The notes beneath the pieces are model-generated. The model saw only the letters and a list, made by a program, of their open reading frames with translations. It made no database searches and had not been told where the DNA came from. DNA of 64,000 nucleotides from Aquimarina muelleri DSM 19832 (GTDB lineage Bacteria; Bacteroidota; Bacteroidia; Flavobacteriales; Flavobacteriaceae): NCBI RefSeq assembly GCF_000430665.1, contig NZ_AUML01000009.1, forward strand, positions 104,483-168,482. Direction: 5' to 3'. Below are positions 9,535 to 17,439 of this stretch, piece after piece. Position numbers and translations under genes: made by a program. Within the stretch, counting starts at the first letter, position 1; every line of letters begins with the position of its first letter.

Positions 9535-10047
9535 ATGAAGAGGCTACCCATTTTTATAATGTTACTAGTATCTGTGATCAAAGGAGTAAGCCAAGAAAGC
9601 GAAGAAGGCTATCCAAATGAAGAAGAAATACAGAGTGAAGAAGAGGTGCAGGAGGATGAAAAAGAAGAAAATAACTACTTTGACATCTATGAATATTTTA
9701 ATTTTACCAATGATGAATATTCTAATGCTATGGATAAGGTGAATGATATGGATCCAGAAGATCAAAATACCCTATATGCATTGGTAGTAGAGGTTCAAAA
9801 AGATAACGTATTAAAAGATCGTTTGTTTGGGGAGTTGATTGCAAAACCCAAAAAAAAGGAGCCTTTCAGTGGTAAAGACAGCCCAGGGTTTACCTGTGTC
9901 CTAAAGGGCCTTATAGAAAACAAAACCATATATAATGAGGTTATTAAGGATGGAGGCTCTGAGGATCAGGCCAGAAATGCCGCAGCCCTCGCCGAAAGAA
10001 CTGTCCGTAGAAAATGTGGTATCGCCAAAAAAGTGAATAAGCCATAA
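9535..10047 (+). CDS. acidic secreted protein, function unknown
   Basis: The 170-residue product has a signal peptide (cleavage near VSQES, residue 20), then a very acidic Glu-rich linker (about 20-46), a helical middle and a basic end with two cysteines (CVLKGLIENK near 121 and RRKCGIAKK near 160). The C-terminal half looks like a small disulfide-bonded helical domain. Nothing catalytic is seen. It sits at the start of the repeat-rich accessory region before the CHAT gene. Confidence 0.6.
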   Translation: MKRLPIFIMLLVSVIKGVSQESEEGYPNEEEIQSEEEVQEDEKEENNYFDIYEYFNFTNDEYSNAMDKVNDMDPEDQNTLYALVVEVQKDNVLKDRLFGELIAKPKKKEPFSGKDSPGFTCVLKGLIENKTIYNEVIKDGGSEDQARNAAALAERTVRRKCGIAKKVNKP

Positions 10048-10212
10048 CACGAACTGTTTCTATACTCCAGTAAATTTGAGGTCACAGGCGATGTTATATC
10101 CATATATTGGCGAAAAGCACAACCTCTCCTGCTACTCCAATCCAAGTATAGCTTAAGTTTTGATAAAATATATACGTTTACCACGTGTTGCACACGTTCT
10201 TTGGTAGAGGGT

Positions 10213-10242
10213 ATACTCCATAGTTTTTGAATTTATGTTTAA
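10213..10242. repeat. 30-bp direct repeat, left copy flanking the CHAT gene
   Basis: Identical over 30 bases to 14029-14058 (begins ATACTCCATAG). The two copies bracket the TPR-CHAT gene and lie 3.8 kb apart in the same orientation. Confidence 0.85.
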
Positions 10243-10397
10243 ATCAATAATCTCGGAGTAAGCTCAATGTCATTAAATTAAGAGTTTAAATTATTGATTT
10301 AAAGTTTGTTAATAGTGGGTTCCTGCCTTTGGTTTTTCCTGAGCGTAGTCGAAAGGTTAATGACAAAATAACCAAAACACAATGCTTTCTGCTTGTC

Positions 10398-10417
10398 ATT
10401 CCAGCGTAGGCTGGAAT
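10398..10417. repeat. REP-like hairpin
   Basis: ATTCCAGC GTAG GCTGGAAT is a perfect 8-bp stem with a 4-nt loop. It resembles the widespread GTCATTCC...GGAATCCA type of extragenic palindrome. Confidence 0.7.
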
Positions 10418-10457
10418 CCATAATGGAAATAAAGAGGTATTTTGCTTTTACAGATGT

Positions 10458-10559
10458 TTAATCCACATTGTGGAGTTTAATTCTCCGAGGCTTGCCTCGA
10501 AAACAAAATATATTTCCCAGAAGCATACCTCGTGAGCTTGCTCCGAGGTTATTGATTCC
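10458..10559. repeat. dispersed repeat family A, full-length copy (A1)
   Basis: Starts TTAATCCACATTGTGGAG, passes through CTCCGAGG, an inner segment with the complementary pieces CCGAGGCTTGCCTCG and AAAACAAAATATATTT, a second CTCCGAGG, and ends TTATTGATT. Nearly the same 100-bp unit recurs at 23600-23698; shorter copies are at 14416, 17389 and 39471. Confidence 0.8.
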
Positions 10560-10695
10560 TCAAAAAGATACAGCTTAACGTAATGACATTGCCTGAGCCT
10601 GTCGAAGCACTAAGGATGAAAACAGAATTATTTTTAATCTGGTAAGAAATCTGTTGCTCTTTTTTAGTTTCTTTGTTAGTACTTATATATCTCTT

Positions 10696-13600
10696 ATGAA
10701 ACCTATATTCTCATTTTTTAATACTTTTTGTTTAGTCGTTGTTTTTTTTATAACCTCCTTACATACTATCAATGCACAAACAGCAAAGGATACGTTATTA
10801 GCATACCAATACTATCAAAAAGCAGATTCTTTATTTGCAGATAGAAAGTTAAATGATGCTATTACATATTATCAAAAAGCATTACCTATATATAAAAAGG
10901 CAAAAGCTTGGGAAAGGGTGGCAAGTTGTTATAATCAGATTTCAGAAAACCAATGGAGAAGTAGGAAGTTGGAAGAATCCTTAACCAACGCTAAAAAAGC
11001 TTTAGAGATTAGTACTACGTATTTGGCGAAAAATAATATAGAAGCGGCTATTGCAAATAGTAATATGGGATCAACATATTATGAAAAATCCGATTTAAAA
11101 ACCTCTCTTATATACCATCAAAAATCTCTTGCAATAAAACAAAAAATGTTTCCTGTAGACGATAAAGGTATCGCTGTAACATATAGTAATCTAGGGATAT
11201 TGTATAATGCTATTTCTGAATATGAAAAAGCGATCAGTTTTCATCAAAAATCTTTAGATATCAATATTAAACTTTTTGGAGAAGAACATACAAGAGTTGG
11301 AATTGATTATTATAATCTTGCTAATACTAGTAGTAATTTAGAAAAACATTCTCAAGCCCTAAATTTTTATCAAAAAAATTTAGATATAACAATTAAAAAC
11401 AAGGGAAGTAATCATATTTTAGTAGGCTATAGTTATGTTGGTTTAGCTAGTTATTTTAATGATTTAAAACAATATGATAATTCTTTAAGTTATTATCAAA
11501 AAGCATTATCTATTTTTCAAAAGCACGAAAGTTTATATCCATTATTTGTTTCTTATATAAACATTGGGCTTGTCTTAACCAATAAGGGAGAATATAGTAA
11601 CGCTTTATTATATCATCAAAAGGGCTTAAATATTGGATTAAAAATAGTGAATAAAAATCATCCCAGTCTGGGTTTAAGTTATTGGAATATAGGTTTTATT
11701 TATGACAAAAAAGAAGAAAAAGATATTGCTTTAGACTATTATCAAAAAGCGTTGGAAATAAGCAAATATAATTATGGGGAAAATCATGTAGATATTGGAG
11801 ATTTGTACATAAACATAGGTAGTAGTTATATGGACAAAAAAGATTATGAAAAATCATTAGCATATTATACGAATGCATTAAATATATATAAGAAAGTTTT
11901 TAAAGATGAGAATTCAGAGCATTCAAAATCATATTTAAGTCTTTCAATACTTTACTTAAAGCAAGATAATTATGAAGAAGCACTGGTAAATGCAAAAAAA
12001 AGCTTAAAAATATTAGAATATTTATATGGAGAGCAAAACCTTATAGCTGTTGAATCCTTAAATCAAATAGGAACCGTTTATACCAAACTAGAAAATTTTC
12101 AAGAAGCAATTGTTTATTTTGATAAGGCCATATTAGCGAACACCAAAAAAGAGGAACGTATAAACCCTAAAAGTGTTTTTGATCCCAATCGATATTATAA
12201 TGTAAATCAGTTATTAGAAACCTTACAAGGAAAAGCCAAAACATTCCAATCCCGATATTTAAAAACCAAAAACATATCCGATCTGGATCAAAGTCTTTCT
12301 ATTTATGAGCAAGCAGATACAATTATTAATCATATTAGACAATCTTTTCAGGACTATCAAGATAAAATTTCCTTTGGTAACATAGCAAAAGAAGTATATC
12401 AAGGAGCGATAGAAGCACAAATATTACTCTATAAACACAAGGAAAATCAAAAAGCACTAGAACAAGCGTTTTATTACGCCGAAAAAAGTAAAGCCAATAC
12501 GCTTATAGATTTGTTAAACGATTCTAATGCCAAAAACTATACAGGATTGCCAGCAGACCTCGTAGAATTAGAAAAAAGCCTAAGAGTAGATCGTGCTTTT
12601 TATCAATCCAACATTAGTAAAGAGCAATCCAATACAAATCAAGACACTTCTAAAATACAAGAATACGAAAACAAGCTGTTTGACATTAACAGAAAGCAAG
12701 ATTCTGTAACCAAAATCTTAGAAAAAAACTATCCTAAATACTACCAGCTTAAATATCAAAACAATATTGTAAGTGTTAAGCAGATCCAGAAACAATTAGA
12801 GGACAACACAACTTTGTTAGAGTTTTTTACAGCAGATAGTACTACCTATGCATTTACCATATCCAAAAATGATATGGCAGTACACGAGCTGGTTACCCCG
12901 CAACTTACCGATAAAGTAGAAGCACTTCGTGCTAGTGTTATCTCTAAAGACGTAGCAACGTATAAAAAACAGGCACACCTGTTATATACTACTCTTATAG
13001 CACCTGTTGCTAATACATTAGTAGGCGATAACCTTATCATTATCCCCGATGCCTCTTTATGGCATCTTAATTTTGATCTGTTACTAACAAAAAAGGATGA
13101 TTCTAATAACCCCGCGCTTTTATCGTATATGCTGCGGGAGTATGCAATTACATACGCCAATTCTGCAAATCTGTTGTTTCAGGATTTTAAAAACGATCTA
13201 CAAACAAAAACAAATCCAGAGTGCCTTGCCTTTTCTTTTTCAGATAGTACACAAATAACGCAGGCGCAAACCATGCGTCTGGCAGCTCTTAGAAATACAG
13301 GAGCAGATCTGCCGGGCACTCGTAAAGAGATCAAAGCAATATCTAATATTATCGATGGGGAGTATTATTTTGGATCCAATGCCATAGAAGCTAATTTTAA
13401 AAAAAATGCAGATAGATATGCGATCATACACCTTGCCCTACATGGCGAGGTAGATAACGAACATCCTGAAAACTCAAAGCTGTTTTTTACCAAAACCAAA
13501 GACACCCTAGAGGATAATAACCTGTATAGCCATGAGCTGTTTGCTTTGGATATACCAGCAGAATTAGCAGTACTTAGTGCATGTAATACAGGAACAGGCA

Positions 13601-13971
13601 AAATCGCTAAAGGCGAAGGTATAATGAGTTTGGGTACAGCTTTTCAATATGCAGGCACCAAAAGCTTGCTACTAACCAGCTGGGAGGTATCGGATAAAAC
13701 TACTCCAGAGATTATGCAGTATTTTTATACCAACCTTAAAGCGGGTATGAATAAAGGAAAAGCATTACAGCAAGCCAAATTACAATACCTTACCACAGCA
13801 AATATAAACCGTACCTATCCTTTTTATTGGGGAGGGTTTTATCTGGTAGGAAATCCAGACCCCATGCATTTTGCAGATAATACGCTTGTATACTGGATCC
13901 TTGGATTGGGCATTTTAAGTATTCTTGTTTTTGTTGGATGGCAGTACAGGCAACGATTAAAAAACAGATAA
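10696..13971 (+). CDS. secreted, membrane-anchored TPR-CHAT (caspase-like) protein
   Basis: I start at the ATG at 10696 (1091 residues); the upstream TTG would add 14 residues before a signal peptide that is already complete (cleavage near INAQ). Residues about 30-480 are some ten tetratricopeptide repeats with the Kinesin-light-chain-like YYQKAL/YHQKSL pattern. A helical linker follows (about 500-690). A CHAT domain (about 740-1050) has the presumptive catalytic His near 916 (LALHGEV) and Cys near 963 (LSACNTGTGK), plus the terminal FYWGGFYLVG. A transmembrane helix (about 1062-1082) and a basic tail end the protein. CHAT domains are caspase-like proteases, so this is probably a periplasmic protease scaffold; its substrate is unknown. 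It is bracketed by 30-bp direct repeats and followed by an S26-like gene. Confidence 0.92.
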   Translation: MKPIFSFFNTFCLVVVFFITSLHTINAQTAKDTLLAYQYYQKADSLFADRKLNDAITYYQKALPIYKKAKAWERVASCYNQISENQWRSRKLEESLTNAKKALEISTTYLAKNNIEAAIANSNMGSTYYEKSDLKTSLIYHQKSLAIKQKMFPVDDKGIAVTYSNLGILYNAISEYEKAISFHQKSLDINIKLFGEEHTRVGIDYYNLANTSSNLEKHSQALNFYQKNLDITIKNKGSNHILVGYSYVGLASYFNDLKQYDNSLSYYQKALSIFQKHESLYPLFVSYINIGLVLTNKGEYSNALLYHQKGLNIGLKIVNKNHPSLGLSYWNIGFIYDKKEEKDIALDYYQKALEISKYNYGENHVDIGDLYINIGSSYMDKKDYEKSLAYYTNALNIYKKVFKDENSEHSKSYLSLSILYLKQDNYEEALVNAKKSLKILEYLYGEQNLIAVESLNQIGTVYTKLENFQEAIVYFDKAILANTKKEERINPKSVFDPNRYYNVNQLLETLQGKAKTFQSRYLKTKNISDLDQSLSIYEQADTIINHIRQSFQDYQDKISFGNIAKEVYQGAIEAQILLYKHKENQKALEQAFYYAEKSKANTLIDLLNDSNAKNYTGLPADLVELEKSLRVDRAFYQSNISKEQSNTNQDTSKIQEYENKLFDINRKQDSVTKILEKNYPKYYQLKYQNNIVSVKQIQKQLEDNTTLLEFFTADSTTYAFTISKNDMAVHELVTPQLTDKVEALRASVISKDVATYKKQAHLLYTTLIAPVANTLVGDNLIIIPDASLWHLNFDLLLTKKDDSNNPALLSYMLREYAITYANSANLLFQDFKNDLQTKTNPECLAFSFSDSTQITQAQTMRLAALRNTGADLPGTRKEIKAISNIIDGEYYFGSNAIEANFKKNADRYAIIHLALHGEVDNEHPENSKLFFTKTKDTLEDNNLYSHELFALDIPAELAVLSACNTGTGKIAKGEGIMSLGTAFQYAGTKSLLLTSWEVSDKTTPEIMQYFYTNLKAGMNKGKALQQAKLQYLTTANINRTYPFYWGGFYLVGNPDPMHFADNTLVYWILGLGILSILVFVGWQYRQRLKNR

Positions 13972-13995
13972 TTATACTAATTCAAGTTAAATACC

Positions 13996-14003
13996 TACTT
14001 TTG
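13996..14003 (+). promoter_or_regulatory. possible -7 element (TACTTTTG) for the S26-like gene
   Basis: TACTTTTG fits TAnnTTTG, 25 nt after the CHAT stop and 70 nt before the next ATG. No TTG box is seen at the expected spacing, so it is a weak call. Confidence 0.3.
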
Positions 14004-14028
14004 TACCAGTTCTTTGTAAAAACAAACC

Positions 14029-14058
14029 ATACTCCATAGTTTTTGAATTTATGTTTAA
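14029..14058. repeat. 30-bp direct repeat, right copy flanking the CHAT gene
   Basis: Exact match to 10213-10242. It lies in the 5' region of the small S26-like gene. Confidence 0.85.
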
Positions 14059-14072
14059 TTTTAAAACTATAT

Positions 14073-14372
14073 ATGATGAATTGGAAAATTCAAAAGCTAT
14101 TGAATGGCGAGACTATCGTCTCTAAAGAACCTGGTAATTCGATGTTACCTATTTTGAAATCAAAACAACCTGTACTTTTAGAACCAGTAAATTGGGAAGA
14201 TTGTGAAGCAGGAGATATTGTTTTTTGTAAAGTAAGAGGAAACTGTTTTACGCATTTAGTAAAAGGAAAAAATGTAAAACGAGGACTCCTTATAGGTAAT
14301 AACCGTGGTCGCCTTAATGGCTGGACCAAAAATGTATACGGCAAAGTAATAGAAATATTACCCGTATCCTAA
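14073..14372 (+). CDS. small S24/S26-type peptidase-fold protein
   Basis: From the ATG at 14073 the product is 99 residues; a second ATG follows directly, and a TTG 30 bases earlier is less likely. The sequence follows the LexA/signal-peptidase fold: SKEPGNSMLPIL holds the presumptive nucleophilic Ser (SMLP), GDIVFCKV is the conserved core strand, and FTHLVKGKN, GNNRGRLNGW and VYGKVIEI match the THxV, GDN and GKV blocks of signal peptidase-like proteins. The position after FT is His, as in SipW/archaeal-type enzymes that use a Ser-His pair, though a Lys lies three residues on. There is no membrane helix or DNA-binding domain, so it is neither a normal leader peptidase nor a repressor. It lies 100 bases after the CHAT gene and ends at a terminator. 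Confidence 0.72.
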   Translation: MMNWKIQKLLNGETIVSKEPGNSMLPILKSKQPVLLEPVNWEDCEAGDIVFCKVRGNCFTHLVKGKNVKRGLLIGNNRGRLNGWTKNVYGKVIEILPVS

Positions 14373-14376
14373 AAGT

Positions 14377-14397
14377 AGCGCGAGGAGCGCTTTTTTT
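14377..14397 (+). terminator. terminator after the S26-like gene
   Basis: AGCGC-GAGGA-GCGCT followed by seven T, 4 nt after the stop codon. Confidence 0.82.
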
Positions 14398-14415
14398 GTT
14401 TCTACTAATCCCATT

Positions 14416-14466
14416 TAATTTTCCACATTGTGGAATTTGATTTTCCTAGTCTTGCCTCGAAAATCA
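14416..14466. repeat. dispersed repeat family A, degenerate copy (A2)
   Basis: TTCCACATTGTGGAATTTGATTT followed by CTTGCCTCGAAAA. It matches the left half of A1 with several substitutions and lacks the CTCCGAGG/TTATTGATT end. Confidence 0.65.
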
Positions 14467-14517
14467 CTCCTTGACGGTCTTTAGGGTACATCCAAATATT
14501 AATCGAACTCGCGATTA

Positions 14518-14670
14518 ATCCTACTTTGTCATCTTAGATTTAAAAATATATCCATCCCAACCTTCCTTCAAAGGAAGGAGTAAAAGCCTCCCTTTGAAGA
14601 GAGATTTAGAGGGATGTTAATGGTACATATAAAAATCAAATAAAAGCAGATATAAGATGACAAATTAGGG
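14518..14670. repeat. MITE-like inverted-repeat element
   Basis: Ends CCTACTTTGTCATCTTA (from 14520) and TAAGATGACAAATTAGG (to 14669) are inverted with one mismatch over 17 bp. Inside is a second hairpin CCTTCCTT-CA-AAGGAAGG (14561-14578) and a CATCCC...GGGATG pair. There is no coding capacity. Confidence 0.6.
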
Positions 14671-14728
14671 TTGATAGCGTGCTCAATACCAGTGTCTTGA
14701 ATTTTGAAAAACATAACATTTTAGTTCT

Positions 14729-14776
14729 TTTACCCCATACCTGCAAGGGGGTACCCCCTTGCAGGTATGGGGTAAA
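14729..14776. repeat. perfect 48-bp palindrome without spacer
   Basis: Both arms are 24 bases and fully complementary, centred on the GTAC inside GGGGGTACCCCC; the outer ends are TTTACCCCATAC and GTATGGGGTAAA. There is no loop spacer. It is much more GC-rich than the surroundings. Confidence 0.9.
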
Positions 14777-14964
14777 GCCCACCCAGAGGTGGTTCGAGCC
14801 GATAATTTATCGCTTCGAAGGGTCATTGTGCCCCCCTTTGGCCCATAAACAGACCCTTATAAGGGATAATTTTTGGGCTAAAGGGCTTACCAGAAGGGGT
14901 AAAAGCGATATATTTTGGGGTTAGAGCCCGCTCCAAGGTACTTCGAACTACCTCTGGATGGGCT
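14776..14964. repeat. long imperfect inverted repeat
   Basis: AGCCCACCCAGAGGTGGTTC (from 14776) pairs with GAACTACCTCTGGATGGGCT (ending 14964), with two mismatches. Further inward TATCGCTT pairs with AAGCGATA, CCCTTTGGCCCA with TGGGCTAAAGGG, and the centre is CCCTTATAAGGG (14854-14865). The nested blocks predict a hairpin of nearly 190 nt. Confidence 0.65.
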
Positions 14965-15370
14965 AGAAGTACTTCGGTGACCTTTCGAAGAACCTTGACA
15001 ATCATTACTACCTTAGTTGGGTATAAGAAATTGAAATAAAAAACCGTTAGATTGAGCAATTCTCTGTCAAAACAAGGTTTCCCTAATTCAAAATAACCGT
15101 TCCCTCATTCGATATTTTATAAAAAAGGTTTGATTGTTACTTTTGAGTAAACCAATGAATATATGCACACTTTGCTCTAATGCATGACTTTAGAAAAAAG
15201 GAATTTCAAATAAAGTAAAGGGATAAGATAAAATTGTAGTAGGTGCAAATAGAGTAAAATTTACATAGATTCTCTAAAATTTATAGGATGGATGTTGGAG
15301 GAAATAATTTTAGGTTAGTTAGTTGAAAAGAAACGAATGGGGCAATGGGGTAGTCCTGTTCGTTTTGATC

Positions 15371-15405
15371 AAAAAGAGCTTCTTTAAGTAGAAGCTCTTT
15401 TTTTT
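15371..15405 (+). terminator. strong intrinsic terminator (bidirectional)
   Basis: AAAAAGAGCTTCT / AGAAGCTCTTTTT with a TTAAGT loop and eight T on the plus strand. It can end the minus-strand gene at 15449, but its stronger T-run faces the plus strand, where no gene is seen for 1 kb. Confidence 0.8.
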
Positions 15406-15448
15406 AGGTTATAAGTGTAATGAAAAAAACATGTGATAATGGATATGT

Positions 15449-15766
15449 TTATTTTTTAGGAGTAAACCATTCTCCTCTAGAGTTGGTGTATGCCGTTTTT
15501 GTACTGTTATCCATTGTCAAAACCAATTTATAATTACCAGTTTTGTCGGTATAAGCTTCAGAAATAGTTGCCCCCGGAAAATCTTTTTCTACAGCAGCTT
15601 TAATAATTTCAGAAAGTTTATCTGTAGGAAATTCTTCATAATCTTCTTGGTTGGTAGTGGCTTCTGTTTTTGTGATAGGCAAAACTTCTTCTGCTTGTTG
15701 TGCAGATGTAATTGTAGAGGATAACGATATAGCGCATATAGCTAAAAGAACAGGTATCTTTTTCAT
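15449..15766 (-). CDS. secreted PepSY-like domain protein
   Basis: The 105-residue product has a Sec signal peptide (cleavage near TSAQQ, residue 23), a short acidic linker and a PepSY-like/DUF2874 core: LSEIIKAAVEKDFPGATI, then the strand pattern YKLVLTMDNSTKTAYTNSRGEW. Such proteins are small periplasmic, BLIP-like folds whose role is not established. It is monocistronic and ends at the terminator at 15371-15405. Confidence 0.78.
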   Translation of the reverse strand: MKKIPVLLAICAISLSSTITSAQQAEEVLPITKTEATTNQEDYEEFPTDKLSEIIKAAVEKDFPGATISEAYTDKTGNYKLVLTMDNSTKTAYTNSRGEWFTPKK

Positions 15767-16028
15767 AGTATATTAATTAAGTTATTTATTCAGATACTAC
15801 TACTATAGAAATTATCATTCCAGAATATATAGACAGTTATATCGTGCTTCTAAGTGATTTATATATAGCATATTGAAATCATATGTCAATTTCTAGATAT
15901 TTTTAGACTGTTGATTTTTCGATGTAAATTGTAGAGATATTCCACAGATAATTTCAATTCAGAAATGGTGTAAAAACAAATAAAACAGAGGAGTATTTAT
16001 TTTGCTTCTTGTAGTATTATGATAATTT

Positions 16029-16062
16029 TTGCAATAGTTTACTTCGATAGTTTCTACTTTTG
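16029..16062 (+). promoter_or_regulatory. promoter of the aldo/keto reductase gene
   Basis: TTG (16029-16031), a 23-nt spacer and TACTTTTG (16055-16062) match the Bacteroidota -33/-7 layout in full. The ATG follows 71 nt later. The rest of the 15767-16133 gap shows nothing notable. Confidence 0.5.
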
Positions 16063-16133
16063 AAAATAAAATAGCAATACTTCAAATTAGATATTCCACT
16101 TCAATTGGATATTAACGTAAAGAAAAGAGAAAA

Positions 16134-17165
16134 ATGAAATATACTACATTACCTGATACCGATATAAAAGTTAGTAAAATATGTTTGGGTAGTATGACTT
16201 GGGGAGAGCAAAATACAGAAGCAGAAGGACATGAACAATTAGATTATGCTATCGATCAAGGGATTAATTTTATAGATACAGCAGAGCTGTATTCGGTACC
16301 CGCAAATAAAGATACACAAGGTAGCACCGAAAAAATTATTGGCTCCTGGCTGCATAAAACTGGTAAACGAAAAGAATTAGTTATTGCTACTAAGATTGTA
16401 GGACCAAGAGATTTTGTAGAACATATTCGTACAGGTGGTTTTACCAAAGATGAATTTACGGATGCTATAGATAAAAGTTTAAAACGCCTGCAAACCGATT
16501 ATATCGATTTATACCAGTTACATTGGCCAGAAAGAAACACCAACTTTTTTGGAGTAAGAGGATATGTGCATGACGAAGAAGAACGGTGGAACGATAACTT
16601 TAAGGAAGTACTGGGGTATTTACAAGATTTTATAAAAGCAGGAAAAATAAGACATATAGGGCTCTCTAACGAAACCCCTTATGGAGTTATGCGATATGCT
16701 GAAGAAGCTCGAAATGGAATGCCAAAAATGATTACCGTTCAAAATCCATATAGTTTATTAAATCGAAAAGATGAGGTTGGACTTACCGAGGTTTTACATC
16801 GCGAAAACATAGGGCATCTACCATATTCTCCTCTTGGGTTTGGACAACTTACAGGAAAATATCTGGACGAAACTCCAAAAAATGCAAGGGTAACCTTATT
16901 TCCTCAGTTTTCTAGATATCATAATGAAAAATCATTTGAAGCTACCCGAGCATATAACCAAATAGCCAAAAATCATGGAATTAGTTTAGCACAAATGGCA
17001 TTGGCATTTGTAAATCAACAACCTTTTGTAACCAGTACTATAATAGGAGCAACATCTATAAAACAGCTAAAAGAAAACATTGGTAGTATAGATATAACTC
17101 TTTCTGATGCTATTATAAAAGAGATAGAAGCAGTACATGAAAATAATCCAAATCCTGCACCGTAG
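16134..17165 (+). CDS. tas: aldo/keto reductase, Tas-like
   Basis: The 343-residue NADP-dependent oxidoreductase belongs to the aldo/keto reductase superfamily (TIM barrel). It follows E. coli Tas closely in block order: GSMTWGEQNTEAE, INFIDTAELY with the catalytic Asp and Tyr, the Lys of VIATKI, YQLHWPERNTNFF with the catalytic His, HIGLSNETPYGVMRY, QNPYSLLNRKDEVGL, SPLGFGQLTGKYL and the C-terminal cofactor segment STIIGATSIKQLKENI. The physiological substrate is unknown; Tas in E. coli was linked to tyrosine auxotrophy suppression. It has its own promoter and is followed 11 bases after the stop by repeat element B1. Confidence 0.9.
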   Translation: MKYTTLPDTDIKVSKICLGSMTWGEQNTEAEGHEQLDYAIDQGINFIDTAELYSVPANKDTQGSTEKIIGSWLHKTGKRKELVIATKIVGPRDFVEHIRTGGFTKDEFTDAIDKSLKRLQTDYIDLYQLHWPERNTNFFGVRGYVHDEEERWNDNFKEVLGYLQDFIKAGKIRHIGLSNETPYGVMRYAEEARNGMPKMITVQNPYSLLNRKDEVGLTEVLHRENIGHLPYSPLGFGQLTGKYLDETPKNARVTLFPQFSRYHNEKSFEATRAYNQIAKNHGISLAQMALAFVNQQPFVTSTIIGATSIKQLKENIGSIDITLSDAIIKEIEAVHENNPNPAP

Positions 17166-17176
17166 GTAAACCAGAA

Positions 17177-17320
17177 TTATGCAGTAGAATTTCGTAATAA
17201 ATCTTGAAGATGCCATAAAATACAGTCGTTTTCTTGATTTTAGCATCGCATCGCTAAACGAAGCAAAGCATCTGTATTTGCAGTAACGCTACAAGATGTA
17301 ATGGATTTTCTACTGCATAA
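17177..17320. repeat. modular MITE-like repeat family B, copy B1
   Basis: The ends TTATGCAGTAGAA (17177-17189) and TTCTACTGCATAA (17308-17320) form a perfect 13-bp inverted repeat. The arms (TTCGTAAT, TTGAAGATGC on the left; AAGATGTA on the right) are shared with copy B2. The inner module is different and has its own inverted ends AAATACAG (17218-17225) and CTGTATTT (17272-17279). Confidence 0.8.
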
Positions 17321-17388
17321 ATAGGTTTAAGGCGCTTCTTTCTTCAGTAACAATAGATAGTATAATAGATAATATTTAGGCAATGTGG

Positions 17389-17430
17389 TTAATCCACATT
17401 GTGGAGTTTAATTGTCCGAGGGTATTGATT
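17389..17430. repeat. dispersed repeat family A, short copy (A3)
   Basis: TTAATCCACATTGTGGAG, then GTCCGAGGGTATTGATT. The inner segment of the full copies is missing and only one CCGAGG remains. It lies just after the 3' end of the minus-strand glycosyltransferase gene. Confidence 0.75.
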
Positions 17431-17439
17431 TACTTTCTA

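Larger units (their letters stand above)
10048..10695. other. non-coding, repeat-rich spacer upstream of the CHAT gene
   Basis: About 650 bases with no convincing gene. It holds one arm of a 30-bp direct repeat (10213-10242), two motifs of the dispersed TGAGCnTnGTCGAAG kind (near 10338 and 10590), a REP-like hairpin ATTCCAGC-GTAG-GCTGGAAT (10398-10417) and a full-length copy of the CCACATTGTGG/CTCCGAGG repeat (10458-10559). Confidence 0.7.
14398..15448. other. 1-kb non-coding palindrome cluster
   Basis: Short open frames here simply run through inverted repeats and show no protein-like composition. In order the stretch holds a degenerate family A copy (14416-14466), an inverted-repeat element (14518-14670), a perfect 48-bp palindrome (14729-14776), a long imperfect inverted repeat (14776-14964), a stretch without recognisable structure, and a strong plus-strand terminator (15371-15405). 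Confidence 0.7.

Noticed and set aside
10654..10695. Upstream TTG start for the CHAT protein
   Set aside because: The signal peptide is complete from the ATG at 10696, and the extension adds an extra hydrophobic stretch not typical of the family.
14679..15059. Two overlapping open frames on opposite strands near 14.8 kb
   Set aside because: Both run through the 48-bp palindrome and the long inverted repeat; the proteins mirror the repeat and do not look real.
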